Assembly (NCBI GenBank): GCA_038087015.1
Contig: JASBNA010000001.1
Coordinates: forward strand, 1,612,001 to 1,676,000
DNA: 64,000 nucleotides
Direction of reading: 5' to 3'
From: Cerrena zonata
Taxonomy: Eukaryota > Basidiomycota > Agaricomycetes > Polyporales > Cerrenaceae
This document shows positions 24,501 to 36,977 of the stretch, piece by piece; within the stretch, counting starts at the first letter, position 1; each line of letters begins with the position of its first letter. Made by a program: the position numbers and the translations under genes. The notes beneath the pieces are model-generated. The model worked only from the letters and a program-made list of their open reading frames with translations. It made no database searches and had not been told where the DNA came from.

Positions 24501-27500
24501 GCGCCAGGGAAGCGCATGATGAGATTGGCCAAGTTCCGAAGTGTCTCACCCATATCAATATTGTGTACTTCATGAACAGTTTGAATGTTCTCCAGGAGGA
24601 TCGTGGCAATCGGAATGTACTGACATTCACATTTAAGTGGTCATGCATATGAAGAGACCTATGTCACATACCGAATCCAAAAATGTGGAGAATGAATCCC
24701 AATCGATTGACGCAGTATCTGTGATCTGTTGAAGGACACTAAACGAGAAAGCTGTCAGTAACTCGGGCAACAATAGTCCAACACTAAACGCACTTGTCCA
24801 GGTCCTTGAGGATCCTGAGATAAAGTCGAGGGTTCAACTCAGTACCAAGAGTTTCTTCGGCTACCTTCCTTGCCTGAGGCGAATCTGAGATCAAAAGATT
24901 GATCACTTGCGTGAGGTAGATGTGCATCAAATCATATGGATCGCGAAGAATTCGCATTTGGTCTGGTAAGTATTCTTCACGCACAATCCCATTCAAAGTG
25001 AGCTCTTGGCCCTCTTTCATCACCGGAGGACCGAGCGAGGCCATAAACATTGTAAGGTTGTACCATTGGGCCTGTCTGTCCTGGAAACGTATTTGATGTG
25101 AGAGAATCAAATGACGAGATTACTGAGCAACATACTTCCACCGATAGATTTCTATCGCTCGCCATGAAACCGGGAACTTCGTCGTCCAACGACATTCTGA
25201 CAGCCAGTTCGTTCAAAGTACACCATCGGAAGTAACACTCTTGCCATACGGCCATATGAACAGCCGGTGGTAACGTTAGTAAACGTACAATCTTTCGAAT
25301 GCGCTTCTGGTGTGCGACCCGACCTACACCAAGACTTAGTCAAAACAAAAATACGTGTGACTTTCGGAATCTCCTACCAAGAACGGATTTCTCATCAGCA
25401 CCGAGCTGATCGTACAAAGGGTGACGTTTTGTCCTTTCTTCATCGGTGAAGGCTATGGCGAAAGGTGCGTTCTCAGCTCGTTCTGCTTTGGCGAGTTGTC
25501 TCAGACATTGGCAAGCTTGAGCCGACACGGTTCGATTTGCAGATGTCAAGCAGACGAGGAATGCCATCTCAGCGATGAGGAACGCTGGAATACGCTCGAC
25601 TGACATCTGGATCTTGGAGAAATGTGGCTGAAAAGAATTGTCAGTCTTACTAGCACATGTAACCATCGCATGTATGCATCTACCCTTGAGTCTTTCGTGA
25701 AACGAGTCATCAATTCTTCGGCCATTCCCATTTGCAAGGCTTGAGATTTGAAATCTATTCTCGTGTCAAGCAAGTTCATACAAACTGCAGCCAGAGTAGC
25801 GGGCCTAGGGGGTGTCAGGGTATTAAGAGACAATTAAGGCAAAATTAGACGTACATTGCACAGGCCATCCATGAAGCGGAGGGCAGCCATACGGGATGGC
25901 TGGGTGACATTGCACTGATGGTGTCAAACGCGAAACGCGTAGTGCGGTTCATAGACACTTTGACCGAGGTATCGCAAGGTGTCATCCATAGTTCAACTGC
26001 ACCTGGTACCCAATAAAGTTCGGTATCGATATCAATTATACTCAAAAACCAATTGATGTCGGCTCGATAAAGTGCAAGAACTGCTAAGGATAACAGTTCG
26101 CGATCTGCAACAGTTTCTGCGGTATAACGTCTGCCTTTGGGTCGTAGAGCCGGTTTCCGAATGATTCCTTCAGCATCCGTCTCGCTACGTCGCATGACAG
26201 AGGCCTGTACGTAGCATTAGAATGCAAGACCACAACAACAAAGCCTCATGACTGACCCGATAGATTGCAGTTATACGAGCACTGATAGAAACCCTCAGGT
26301 CTTCTGGTGATACAAGCCATGGCATCAGCGTAGCCTGAGCGTCACAGAACAATAAGTACAATATACAAATAATGTGTCACCACTTACTTCGCTAACCAGC
26401 GTAATACAGGCTTTGACCACGCAAATCTTCACAGCGTCGGATCTTGTGGCTTCAAGACAGTTGTGGAAAAGAGGCATAACTGACGTCATCGGCACGAAAC
26501 GATACACTGTGACTAATGCATCTCCCATGAGTGCAACGTCAATGTCTTCTGATGTTGACCAGAATGGTCGTTTCTCAGTACCCCACGCATGGAGGACGCT
26601 CTATAGATAGCCATATGGGTCATTTGGGGAATCATGGACAAGACTCTAGACGAACCTTCACTTCATGAGCGATATCTAGCGCAACGCTTGGTAGCGCAAC
26701 GTAAGCGTCTGACGGCCTAATTCGGGAGGCAGCTCTACAAATATCCAACGCGCAAATCAACGCAATCTCGCATAGTTTCGATTGCGACGACATCGTCTTG
26801 ATGATCTGGTCTACGAAATTGCGTTCCTTGTGCCACCATTGTTATTTACGAAAATGAAGTTGAGAAAGATAACAACATACCTTGCGAGCACCATGTCTGG
26901 TTTCTTGGTTAAGAGTTGACAATGCATACTCCCGTTTCATCCTATCTGGACTGACACACAGGAGAACGGCCAGCGCTGGCCAGACATCTCCAATATCGTG
27001 CAGACCATAAAGAAGATCAAAGACGCGTTCAGGAGCACCTTCCAGCCGACGATTTGTCGAGGCCAGACATTCATTGAACTCATCAGGGTAGCGCTCTATC
27101 CAGTTCCAGATGGCTGATCGTAGTGGTACGCAAAGAGCAATTTGTGCCTCCCGACGCATGTTCACCAACAGCGAAGAAAGTTCTAGAGCAACTGTGAGAT
27201 GCGTGCGATATAAAGATGTTAATGCGTATACCTTGCAATGATTGGACAAGCCGGGTCCTGTCCAAGGCACAATGCATGAGCAAATGTAGGTCCGCGATCT
27301 CAACGTTCTCTGAAGAATTAGACAACTCTCGAATTTTATTACGGATCCGTTCGAAGACGACCGGCCAATTTGATGCTGAAAGATGATAGATGACCTTTCC
27401 AGCAAATTTGCCTATCAAGCTGTTCAATGATAGACGAGATTCTGACACTACGGAAGACGTTGGTTCGTAACCGATCGTGGTCAGGGAGTTGACGGTGCTT

Positions 27501-28499
27501 GTCTTGTAGCTTTGGTATTCCGAAGGTGTTTGCTGGCCGTCTTCTCTAAGCTCATACATCGCCTTGGGCTTCGAGCTTACGAGAGGGATCCCATTGGGAT
27601 GATCCCTGGGGTCTGGGCCTTCTTGAGACTCTACTGACTCGAAGTCCTGGTAAGATGCGTTGAAATTTAGGTTCGCCGCAGACATGACACGCGGGGCGGG
27701 AGGTGCTGATTGACGTAGGAATACGATCATGATGCTCAAGACATATTTTGCGGTATCTTCCACCAATGGTGGTATATCTGACGTGGAGTGCATGCTCATC
27801 TTGTCGTATGAAGGGTGGCGACCACGAGAAGCATGGGTCGAAGGTGAGGGTGAACTTGGGAGGGAGTCGGGTTCCGATGAACCTTTGCCAGCTCTAGAGT
27901 TTGGTCTAGTGTCTTCGGTTTTCTGCAATCGTGAAGCCATAGCCACAGATAGAACTTTCAACAAGAATAACTGGGATTGTAATACATCCACCCCGCGATA
28001 GTTGGAGTCCATCTATTCGGTTTGATCCAGTGGTCGTTCAGCTTGACAGAGAAATGGACACGTACCTGTGTTAACCTCTGAAGTTGATCTGTAAGTGCAT
28101 ACGCTATCAGATCTAGCGAGTCTCCTGCGAGATCTGCTAATGCTATAATCGTTTGTGCGATAACTCGATCATTCTCAAGTTCAGTAAGAGTTGTGCCCGC
28201 ATTACATGGAAGCTAGCACCCAAGTTTAATGCATGCTAATATATTTGCAGTGTGCAAAAACATACCTTGTGTTTGAGCCTCTGGACTAATATGCTCACTA
28301 TCTTCTGGTGAGGGGTATTCGGCAGTCCAGCGCTAGAGCGAGGCAGTGGTTGTGTGCTTGAATGAGGAGAGTGTGGTGTGGCACCACTGTAGACAGAGCC
28401 ATTCGTCTTGTGCACGCGCGTCGAGGAGCTGGCTGGAGTTTGTCCAGCTGCAGATGCACGCCGTTGCGGCATGACTTGCACACGTCGCGAGTCCGCCAT
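18583..28499 (-). CDS. IRA/NF1: Neurofibromin/IRA-type Ras GTPase-activating protein
   Basis: A very large gene (9.9 kb, many 45-60-base introns, roughly 2,700 residues) whose product switches Ras off by stimulating GTP hydrolysis. Start MADSRRVQVMPQRRASAA at 28499; stop at 18583. The N-terminal two-thirds is helical repeat. The GAP domain (about 24.4-22.65 kb) has the arginine-finger segment DAELFRNNDFNNVFMS (near 23.4 kb), GYNYLRSLLLPLLKTIDS, and across an intron the signature ALGAFIFLRFINPCIVFPE, then GLKLVAKIIQNLANNVLF. Next comes a Sec14/CRAL-TRIO-like part (VLDLELLLYYILQTLNLPHY, NVPIQWIKFAYEVIPKDIRE; about 22.2-21.85 kb), a PH-like segment (about 21.75-21.3 kb), and a long helical C-terminus. 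The catalytic arginine and FLR motif are intact, so the GAP should be active. Exon edges were not all resolved. Confidence 0.95.
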
Positions 28500-30399
28500 T
28501 GGACGACCACGACTAAGAACACAAAGAATTCAGGATTGCCAGACACTAGTCGAGGACGGTGATGAGCATATACAACCCGATGTTGACGGTACAGAGTACG
28601 ACGTACGTGGGGCAGGTGTTATTGACGGCGGAGGCAACTTGAAACTCACGCTTGCCGTCGGAGGTGCAGGTCCATTACACCAGCGCTTGAATACATAAGC
28701 ACAAGGTTCTCGTCCTTCGCTCTCTAAATGGCAATATTGGACCGAGCTGCACAACCTGACTGCAACCTGACCATTCATGTTGTCTGCATGCGGTCCAGAT
28801 CTAGTCATCTTATCATAGAATGAAAATAGAAGGAGGCCTTGCGGCGAGAAGACTGTTTCGTATCATAGTTACAGGGAAAGTTGGACAAAAGTTATGTAAT
28901 ACTCGCAGGAGGACTGAGAACATGTATGTCTAAAGATGAATGTCTTCCCATAGACCAGGGAGATGTCTATTCGCTTTCATGTTGACGTAGCCTACTCGTA
29001 TGAAACAGTCTCAATTGGTTTAGAGCGTTTCCATCAATGTCTTGTCTTTGAAAAGCAGACTAACACGGCAGCAATCGAGTCAGCCGACGTGATATACCAA
29101 CAATCCGACCCCAAAAGTTTGCAAGGGCAGCTTGAAAGCAAACTTAAGGCATGGCCATAATCTCGATAAGTCAATGACGTATACATCATCCAATCGTGAG
29201 CCCAAGCAAGAAAGATGGTACCTTGAGAATGAAAGGACCGATCCAGAACGTAAGCTAGATCTATCTCGTCAGATACGTCGATGCTTGAAACCACACTTCA
29301 TCGTTGGAAATTTTTATCTCCACTGGACAATGGAAAGTCATTGTTCGCCATACATGGAAAAGGTGACTCCGAAGGATCAATCTTGAGACAGAAGCGGCCT
29401 ACTGATGCAGCGGAATATCATGGCAACATATGGTGGTCACCAAAAGCTGGGGTATAAATCCAGCGCAAAGTCGGGAGGAAATGATACATCTTCCCCCCTC
29501 CCGCACGGCTGTCTGCAGGTGGGAGGACGACGCAGAACGCTAAGCAGCTTTAGAAAATTAGATGCTATGTAGAGACCACATGATGCTGAGAACGTTAACC
29601 ATAATGAAGCTGGGGTTTAGGTGTGGACCCACAGAACCACATACAGGAGTTGCGGGAATTTTACGTGTGTTAGCGATGCGATCTATCTTTGCCGCTTTAA
29701 ACGCTGCTTCACACCAGAATACAGCTTGCTTTCGCCTTCTGCCCCAACACAACGTCTGAGCAGCATCCCATGAAGTTGGTTGTCTGAAGAGGACGTCCTG
29801 AAGCTGTGCTCACCCATTTGTGCTTAGTCAGGGACTACATGATACGTGGATGTGCCGGCCAGGACCGATATTCGCGAGCATCTGAGCCTACATTTTCTGC
29901 TCCGCCCATTGTATCTTCGTAGCCTCGTGTGGCGGAAATACGGTTTGTAGCCGCCTGATAGGTACAAATAGGAAACTCCGCAACGCTTAGCACACCCACT
30001 CCGCAGTGGGCTACCCTCGTCTCCCTCGTCCACGCTGAGGTGTTCTTTGCCCCATAGACCCACACAACGCTATCCACTACATTACACGCCGTTCATCTCG
30101 TATCGCTGTCGAATCCCCCTTTTCTGTTTGAATCGCTCTCTCACCGTTTGTCGCCGAATCGACTCGTCGTTTGCGCACCACTTCGCTTTTATCTGCTTTT
30201 CATCTACTTACCGCTTCTTTTGCCTGCCTCTATCGCTATCCAAGTCTTTTCGTCGTTTTTTGCTTCATTTGAAGTCGCATTGCAAGAAAAGGAAAACACA
30301 AAAATAGGAAAATTTACTAAAAGCGACGTTCCTTCTTCCTGAGCTGTCATCGATCCTCGAGCTATCTACCGATCTCACAGTGCTTCTTCTGCTCACGCC
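28500..30399. other. Long shared upstream region of RasGAP and RRM genes
   Basis: 1.9 kb between two divergent genes. A TATA-like GGTATAAATCC lies near 29450, too far from either start to assign. From about 30060 to 30399 the plus strand is a CT-rich leader typical of a long 5' untranslated region for the RRM gene. Short frames at 28963-29386 and 29558-29759 show no splice-supported extension or family motif. Confidence 0.5.
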
Positions 30400-33300
30400 A
30401 TGTCACGTCCCGACACGCACCCGCCGGATTTTGAATTCCCTCCCTTCGACAGTCGCGATTTTCAGTTCTCGTCACAGGGCATCGGCGCCACGGGTCACCT
30501 TCGTAGGAACCCCCTAGGCATGCGCGACAACATACGGGACTCGCCCAGGGATTTTCCTCCTCCTCGTGACGTTGCCAACATCTACAACTCCTCGTCGGCC
30601 AATCCGTACATTCCAGCCGACCACGGTCGCCCCAACGCTGGCGGGTTCCCGACCTCGGCGGTGTCGCCGCCAAGGATGTACAACGTCAATGCGCACCACG
30701 CCGGAGGGTTGGGCAGTCATGACGCTTGGGCTCCGAACCTCCCGTCGGGCCCTCTCAGCAACCACAGGCCCAACGTCGGCCCACCCGCCGTTCTGCCCGC
30801 TGCTTCTTCGCCGGGAAACCATCTTCAACAAGGCGGGCCTCAGTCCTTGGCAGTGAACCACCACCATCGCGCATCCCCTCCCCGTTCCTCTGCAGCATTT
30901 GCGACGCCCCCTCCCGCCTCAGCTTTCACTGACAGAGACAGAGACGCTTTTAGAGATCTCTATTATACCACCCGTCTTGGTCAACAACAGCAGACTAATA
31001 TCAACCCACCCTCATCGGTACAGCACGCTCTCCCGCCCGCTCTTTCGTCTCCTACCTCAACTACTTCGCCTCGTTCCACACTTTGGTGGGGAGAACTCGA
31101 GCCTTGGATGGACGAAGAATACGCAAAGCAGGTTTGCAACCTCATGGGCTGGGATCCGGTCAACATCAAGGTTCCCCGCCCTGCCCCAGACCCGCTGACT
31201 GGCAGGCAGGCAAACAACCCCGGGTATTGCTTCCTAACGTTCCCGTCTCAACAGCACGCTGCGTCGGTGCTTGGGCAGATCAACAATACTAATGGCGGGC
31301 CTCTCTCTATGCCCAACTCCGCCAGGCCTTTCACTCTCAACTGGGCTTCGTCGGTTCCAACGGCACCTCTCGCGCCAGGGTTTGGTGCCCCTACGATCTC
31401 CATCCCTGGGGCACAAAACCCACAGTATCCCAAGGAGTATAGCATTTTTGTCGGAGACCTTGCGCCTGAGGTGTCCAACTCTGACCTCGTTGCTGTATTC
31501 CGTAACCCGGTCCTGGGTTTGAGGAATGATAGAGAGCCACGCTTCATACGGCCTTTCTTGAGTTGCAAAAGTGCCAAAATCATGCTGGACCCTGTCACAG
31601 GCGTCTCTCGAGGATACGGTTTCGTTCGGTACGTAACACTCGGCAAGTCAATTTATCAGGAACTTACATTTCCTTTTCTAGATTCACGGATGAATCAGAC
31701 CAACAGCGTGCTTTGATTGAGATGCACGGCCTCTATTGTCTGTCTCGACCGAGTACGTATATGCTCCTTCATGTCTCACTAGCGCGGCTAACACTATTTT
31801 AGTGCGGATTTCTCCCGCAACAGCAAAGTTCAAGCCTGCTCCTGGTGTACCAGGAATTGAATATGCGCATCTCGGATATCCAGGTGTGAATGCCCAACAT
31901 GAGCCCAATTCCTGATCACCAACCTCCAGGTCTCTGTCGCGCTTCCTCTGCCCAACACGAGTCAAACCAAGAGTGTATCCACTCCTCTTGCGTCTTCTAA
32001 TGTCAATGCGTCTATCTCCGGTGCTTCCTTGAGCAGCACCGTCCTTTCTGGCTCCTCATCTTTGACCGCCCCTTCGTTGAGCTCTAATTCAAGCAGTGCT
32101 TCTTCGTCTACATTGGCATCGGCGCCCTCCGACACAGAGATTATCACTACTCCTCAAGGTCAAGGCCCGTCAGGCGCAACTCCAACGTCCGCCACGTCTC
32201 CTGCGCCCAATCCAACTGCCAACAACTCTATCTCAGCTGGACTGGCTCAGCAAACCCAGGATCAACTCATGGCTCAGCGGTATAACATACCTGAGGAGTC
32301 GTGGAAGCATCATGCCCAAGCCCGCGCCATTTTGTCGAACTTGATTGGACCCAACGGCGAACAACTTACTTCTTCCGATCCATACAATACTACTGTCTTT
32401 GTCGGTGGTTTGTCGCCGCTAATTTCAGAGGATACCCTTCGTACTTTCTTCGTGCCATTTGGAGATATCCATTATGTACGTATCAGTTCAAGCTTTTCCT
32501 CGTTCATACTCACATTTCCATCTCTAGGTGAAAGTTCCCGTAGGAAAGCATTGCGGTTTTGTGCAGTTCGTGCGCAAACCCGATGCTGAAAGAGCGATCG
32601 AGAAGATGCAAGGCTTCCCAATTGGAGGTAGTCGGATTCGTCTGAGCTGGGGTCGGAGTCAATGTAAGTTTGTTCGACTGATGCTATTGAAAAGAAATTC
32701 AATAGCTATTATGTTTTAGACAAAGCTGCCCAAGCCGCTGCTCAAGCCGCTCAAACAGCAGCTCTTCAGGTCCAGTACCAGCCGGTTCCCGCGACGCCAT
32801 CGCCGCCCTCTGTTCCTTCGCTCACTCCGGAGCAGGCTATACAGCTACTGGAGAAGTTTGGCATTGCACAGTTCCTACAGAATCCGGCTATGATGAACGA
32901 GACACCCACCGCCGACGGCAATCGTACTCCTGCTCCTCAGATCAAGAAGGAATCCGAGTACAATTACAATGCACCTTCGTTCGACTCTCGGTCATCTGGC
33001 CAGTTTAGCACAACCAGCTTCTCACCATTCTCGCCTGATCCCAACTATCTGATTGAAGGCGAGAAGGGTATCAACGTAGGCACCTCTCCACAGCCCGGCT
33101 CTGCGCAGAACTTTTCTGCATTTACCAACGGAAAGGGATACGCACCATGGTATACTGCACCTCAGCCAGACGATAAGACTTCCACTAGCAGCGGGAAAAT
33201 CTCTCCAACGGGAAACCCGACCGCACGTCCTTCGAGCGCAACCCAACGTTTTGGTTCATTCCTGAGTGAGACTCAAGCGGTTTCTCCCTTCCAAACTCGC

Positions 33301-33501
33301 TCGTCCAGTCGTCAGGAAGGCCCCATTGCTAGGCCCGACGCCACTCGTCGTCACTCGCAGGTCCTTTCTTCCCAAGAGCACGAGCATGATGTCATTCAAG
33401 ACCTGAATGGTACTCTCGCTAGCCTTGACCTGGACAACGCTCAACTTCCCTGGAAATCGGTCAATGGAGAAGGCACGAAGCTCGTAGCATTGTCCAAATG
33501 A
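30400..33501 (+). CDS. Three-RRM RNA-binding protein, NAM8/NGR1 type
   Basis: RNA-binding protein in the family of yeast Nam8 (U1 snRNP, meiotic splicing) and Ngr1 (mRNA turnover). About 190 disordered N-terminal residues (MSRPDTHPPDFEFPPFDSRD) precede RRM1 (TLWWGELEPWMDEEYAKQVC, the family signature, and GYCFLTFPSQQHAASVL), RRM2 (YSIFVGDLAPEVSNSDLVAV, GYGFVRFTDESDQQRALIEM), a Ser/Thr-rich spacer, and RRM3 (NTTVFVGGLSPLISEDTLRT, KHCGFVQFVRKPDAERAIEK). The Ala/Gln segment YKAAQAAAQAAQTA follows, then a disordered tail. Introns fixed by frame: 31629-31681, 31753-31802, 31886-31929, 32476-32527, 32664-32719. Which yeast paralogue it matches is not decided. Confidence 0.93.
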
Positions 33502-34235
33502 AGCATGAAACTCCCCACCGATGTCCCTCATTGTTGACCATCCTGGATACCATTTATATATGTATGTCATACTTGTTTCGAACAATTTGTTTTTGTTTGT
33601 TTCTTCTTGGCTTTGTGTTTTCCTCCTTGCCTGTGTCGTCAATGTCCAACGTTTGTCTCGAAATCTTATCCCAGGCTATCCCTATTATTCTTCAAACTTC
33701 TTTGTACGCTCTCGTATAACGGCAGGCTTTCTTGTTTGTCGTTTTCTCCTTGCCTGACCACGTCCTTTCACGCCCCTAAATCACGACCCCGGCACTACTC
33801 TTTCGAATTCTCTTACGTCCTGCATGCGGAATCGCAGCTTTACCCTTTTTTTGTCAAATCGCATCACTAGCCTCCACCCCTCCTCTCGTCGTTTGTTTCT
33901 AAAGTATCTTTACGTAACTACAGCTTTATATGTACTGTTCGTCAGGTACATCGTTGTCTGGCGAGTCCCAGTTCCATATTTTGTCGAGTTTTGTGTATCT
34001 CCGGCTTTGTCGCAGTTTCTCATTCGTTTGTTGGTTTCAAACTCTTTTCATGGCCCGAATGTTTCAATGTAGCATTTTTGATTTATAAAATGAAATAAAT
34101 TCTCGTGTTCATATGTCCATATTTGATATCTGTCAAGCAATTCATGGGGTGTGAGCGAGGCGTTGAGTACTATGATCGGGACCTCCGATCGCCTTTCTCG
34201 ATCCAGCCGAAATTGTTTCTTTACACCAATCCCTC
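33502..34235. other. Long T-rich 3' region of the RRM gene, then RRP7 promoter
   Basis: 734 bases. From 33530 to about 34080 the plus strand is strongly T- and CT-rich, as in a long 3' untranslated region, and ends near an AATAAA. The rest is the short promoter of the next gene. Frames here are low-complexity and unconvincing. Confidence 0.55.
34094..34099 (+). promoter_or_regulatory. Candidate poly(A) signal AATAAA
   Basis: AATAAA about 590 bases after the stop of the RRM gene, at the end of the T-rich stretch and before the RRP7 start. It fits the 3' end of a long transcript, but fungal poly(A) signals are loose, so this is tentative. Confidence 0.35.
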
Positions 34236-35277
34236 ATGTCGCTCAAACTCCCCGCCTCCGTTTCTGGTTTCACACCTATACCAGTATCATACTCTTCTGC
34301 AACACATATCATCTATGCACGAACACACGTAGGCTCAAAAAAGAACAAAGTCGATCTCAAAGGCAAAGGCCTGGCATTTCCCGAAGGTCGAACACTCTTC
34401 TTGGTGAACGTTCCGTCAGATGCTACGGAACGTGAAATATCCCTCCTATTCAAGTCCTCTGGTACGGTCGAGAGGGTCATTTTTGATAGGGATGAGGCGG
34501 TAGAAGAACAGTTTGAGGATAGTGATAGCGAGGAAGAAACGGATGAAGATGAGGGTATGCTTGAAGATGAGGACTCTCAAGAACAACCACGAAAGAAGCG
34601 AAAACTCACAAAAGAGGATAGACAAGCTCCTCCGCAAGTGATCCCTCTTCCCCCTCGACCAGATAGGACATATCGAAAAACAGGACAAACGGCTCATGTC
34701 ATTTTCCTCGACTCTTCTTCCCTCACCCGTGCTCTTACTATCCCATCCAAACCAAAAACATGGCCTCAGGATTCGTCGTCCTCTCAAGGTCTCTCATATT
34801 ACGAATCACTCTATGCTTCACTTCGACCACCTCTGGATGTGGTTAAGGCACATGCAGACTCATGGATAGAACTATTCGAATACGAGCAGGAAAAGAAGAA
34901 ACAGAAGAGCAGATACAGGATGGGAGAGGCTATTGTGGATGAGGATGGGTTTACTCTTGTCACAAGAGGTGGGGCGTATGGTCAAACCCTGGGTGGTGGA
35001 GTCGGCGTTGCGAGTAAGAAATTCCAAGACGAAGTGCGGAAGGGTAGCGGTGGAAACAGGATCAGGAAAAATAAGAAGGAGCCTAAAGAGAAGGATGCTT
35101 TCTATGCTTTCCAAATCCACGAGAAGAAGCGGAAAGGTACGTGTTCTCGTCTCTACCATATATGACTTTAGAACTTACATGAAGACTACAGAGCTAATCG
35201 ACCTCAAGAACAAGTGGGAGGAAGACAAGGCAAAAGTAGAGAAATTGAAGACTTCACGGAAGTTCAAACCGTATTGA
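34236..35277 (+). CDS. RRP7: Ribosomal RNA-processing protein 7 (RRP7)
   Basis: Nucleolar factor of the UTP-C/CURI group needed for 18S rRNA maturation and 40S assembly. Start MSLKLPASVSGFTPIPVSYS. The RRM-like core has GRTLFLVNVPSDATEREISL and AHVIFLDSSSLTRAL, separated by an acidic insert (DSDSEEETDEDEGMLEDEDS). The C-terminal RRP7 domain follows: WIELFEYEQEKKKQKSRYRM, DEDGFTLVTRGG, DAFYAFQIHEKKRKELIDLK and WEEDKAKVEKLKTSRKFKPY at the very end. One intron, 35137-35191, with GAG (E) split across it. Complete and of normal size (about 330 residues). Confidence 0.95.
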
Positions 35278-35432
35278 TCCATGTAGTTACTTCGACTCGA
35301 TTGGATACACAACTTTTGCCTTGGACGTTCTCGAGATGGATATGGATATAATTCAAGTCCATTAGATTTACAATTGTGCGTTTGAATTCCTTACTGGTAC
35401 TGATATACATTCCAAGGTATCGCCTGTATGAA

Positions 35433-36184
35433 TTATGCATCGTAGCCAGGAGGCAGGTCGTCATACACAGGTCCAGATGAGGATGATGAAGGACCGGGGC
35501 CACCTGGTGGTGCAGTATAAGTCGCTGTACGAGATCAACTATGTTAACGCCTCGCTTCGCGAAGAAATGACGACAGACGTACGTAATCCCTCTTCGTCTT
35601 CAAGCTGCTGCCTCTTCATGTAGATCGCCCGTTCCCTCGTTTTATCGAGGGAGCTTGCAAACTCGAATATCCCCTTGTCCTTTAACCGAATTTCAGCTCG
35701 TGTGCCATTCGTAAGGCCGCCTTCTGATACGGGCTTGATGTCAATTGCAAGGTAGTTGGCTCCGAGGAATGGTTGCTCAAACTTGGTCGATGTTAGTGAT
35801 GTTAATGGTACTGATAATGTTTCGAGTGCAGGTTTCGCAGAACCTTTCTGTACGTCAGCTACAAAGACGAGCTGTACATGAGTAGCAAAGGTGAGAGAAT
35901 ACATTAAGGTTAAAAGTTGGACACACGACACGGGAACGTCAACCAATTTAGTCTTAAGGAAGCAAACGTTGTGCACGCACCCGTTGGTCAGTGAGCCATA
36001 GCCTGCCGACTTCTTTAAATTTCTTGGTGCCTCCCGAACCCCCAGATGTAGACGAACCATATGGCGGTGCATCTGGTACGGTGAGAGAGAGCTCTACACC
36101 AGAATCGATAGTTCTGATGATTAGTTCATCCGGAAGTGGAATAGGAGACCGATCAGGACTAAGCATGGCCCAGTTCATAGCCAT
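35433..36184 (-). CDS. WBP2-like GRAM-domain protein with C-terminal PPxY
   Basis: Start MAMNWAMLSPDRSPIPLPDE. The GRAM/PH-like core reads KKFKEVGRLWLTDQR, then LVFVADVQKG, QPFLGANYLAIDIKPVSEGG and RAEIRLKDKGIFEFASSLDK, matching WW-domain-binding protein 2 throughout. After the last intron the tail is LPTYTAPPGGPGPSSSSSGP and ends with LPPGYDA, a PPxY motif that binds WW domains. Three exons; the first intron (about 35870-35984) is unusually long for this window. A role as a partner of NEDD4/Rsp5-class ligases or other WW proteins is inferred from the motif. The gene is convergent with RRP7, 155 bases apart. Confidence 0.88.
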
Positions 36185-36332
36185 CGTGAATGGTTGTCAG
36201 ATACGCTAATAATGTGAGAGGAGAGAAGAAGAAACGTGCAGTGCAGTGGCAGTATCTATGAGCTCAATAACATATCCAATATGAAAACACAAGGAGTTGT
36301 GGTCGGATTAGCTCTATCTTTCTACTCGCTAT

Positions 36333-36415
36333 GGCTACCTGGCGCAATGGTAGCGCGTTTGGCTTCGATTGCCGACGGTACCAAAAGGTTGCAGGTTCGA
36401 GTCCTGCGGTGGTCA
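36333..36415 (+). tRNA. tRNA-Arg(TCG) with 11-nt intron, copy 4
   Basis: Identical to the other copies over 83 bases. Followed by TGTTTTT, a Pol III terminator. tRNA-Arg(ACG) lies 122 bases downstream on the same strand. Confidence 0.95.
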
Positions 36416-36537
36416 TGTTTTTGACTCAACATCTACTGAGATCGGGCTCGTGAGTTCGACGAGGGCTTGATAATTTTTGATTCATTCTAGGCTTTCCATC
36501 TTGGGGTTAGACATGTCTGAGATTCGCTTACCGGTAT

Positions 36538-36609
36538 GGCCGCCTGGCGAAATGGCATCGCGTCTGACTACGAATCAGGAGATTGCAGGTTCGACCCCTG
36601 CGGTGGTCA
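36538..36609 (+). tRNA. tRNA-Arg(ACG), copy 2
   Basis: Identical to the copy at 14393-14464: same stems, loop CTACGAA and discriminator A. The nearest T run is at 36638-36643, about 28 bases after the gene. Confidence 0.95.
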
Positions 36610-36977
36610 CATCGGCCATGATAAATGGGCTCAAATTCTTTTTGTAAGCATATAGAGCATTATGGTCATGCTCCGCTGCTCCCAATCCTATTCCAGAGTG
36701 GAATCATAATGCAGATGTGATTTCGTGTCAAGAATACCATATCATACATAGGACACTGGTAGTATACACATGGAAACACGTAACAATCCATCCGAACTGG
36801 TACAAAACGAATAGCCGTAGCTGTGGGTAACTGATGTCAGAGGACTAGAGTCATTAAAGGACATGAAAGGTATCGTAGAAGGTATATCATCAAAAATCAT
36901 GAGCCAGCCTGTTAAGGCAGAAAGGGGATAAACAGCAAGCAAGGAGAAAGATAAAAACATCCGGAAGTGCCGCTGCC
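36610..36977. other. Intergenic: tRNA 3' flank and stomatin 3' flank
   Basis: The 368 bases downstream of a plus-strand tRNA and of the minus-strand stomatin gene. No gene was recognised. Confidence 0.4.

Noticed and set aside
29034..29386. Overlapping frames on both strands in the RasGAP/RRM intergenic region
   Set aside because: No family motifs or splice sites; similar lengths on both strands suggest chance.
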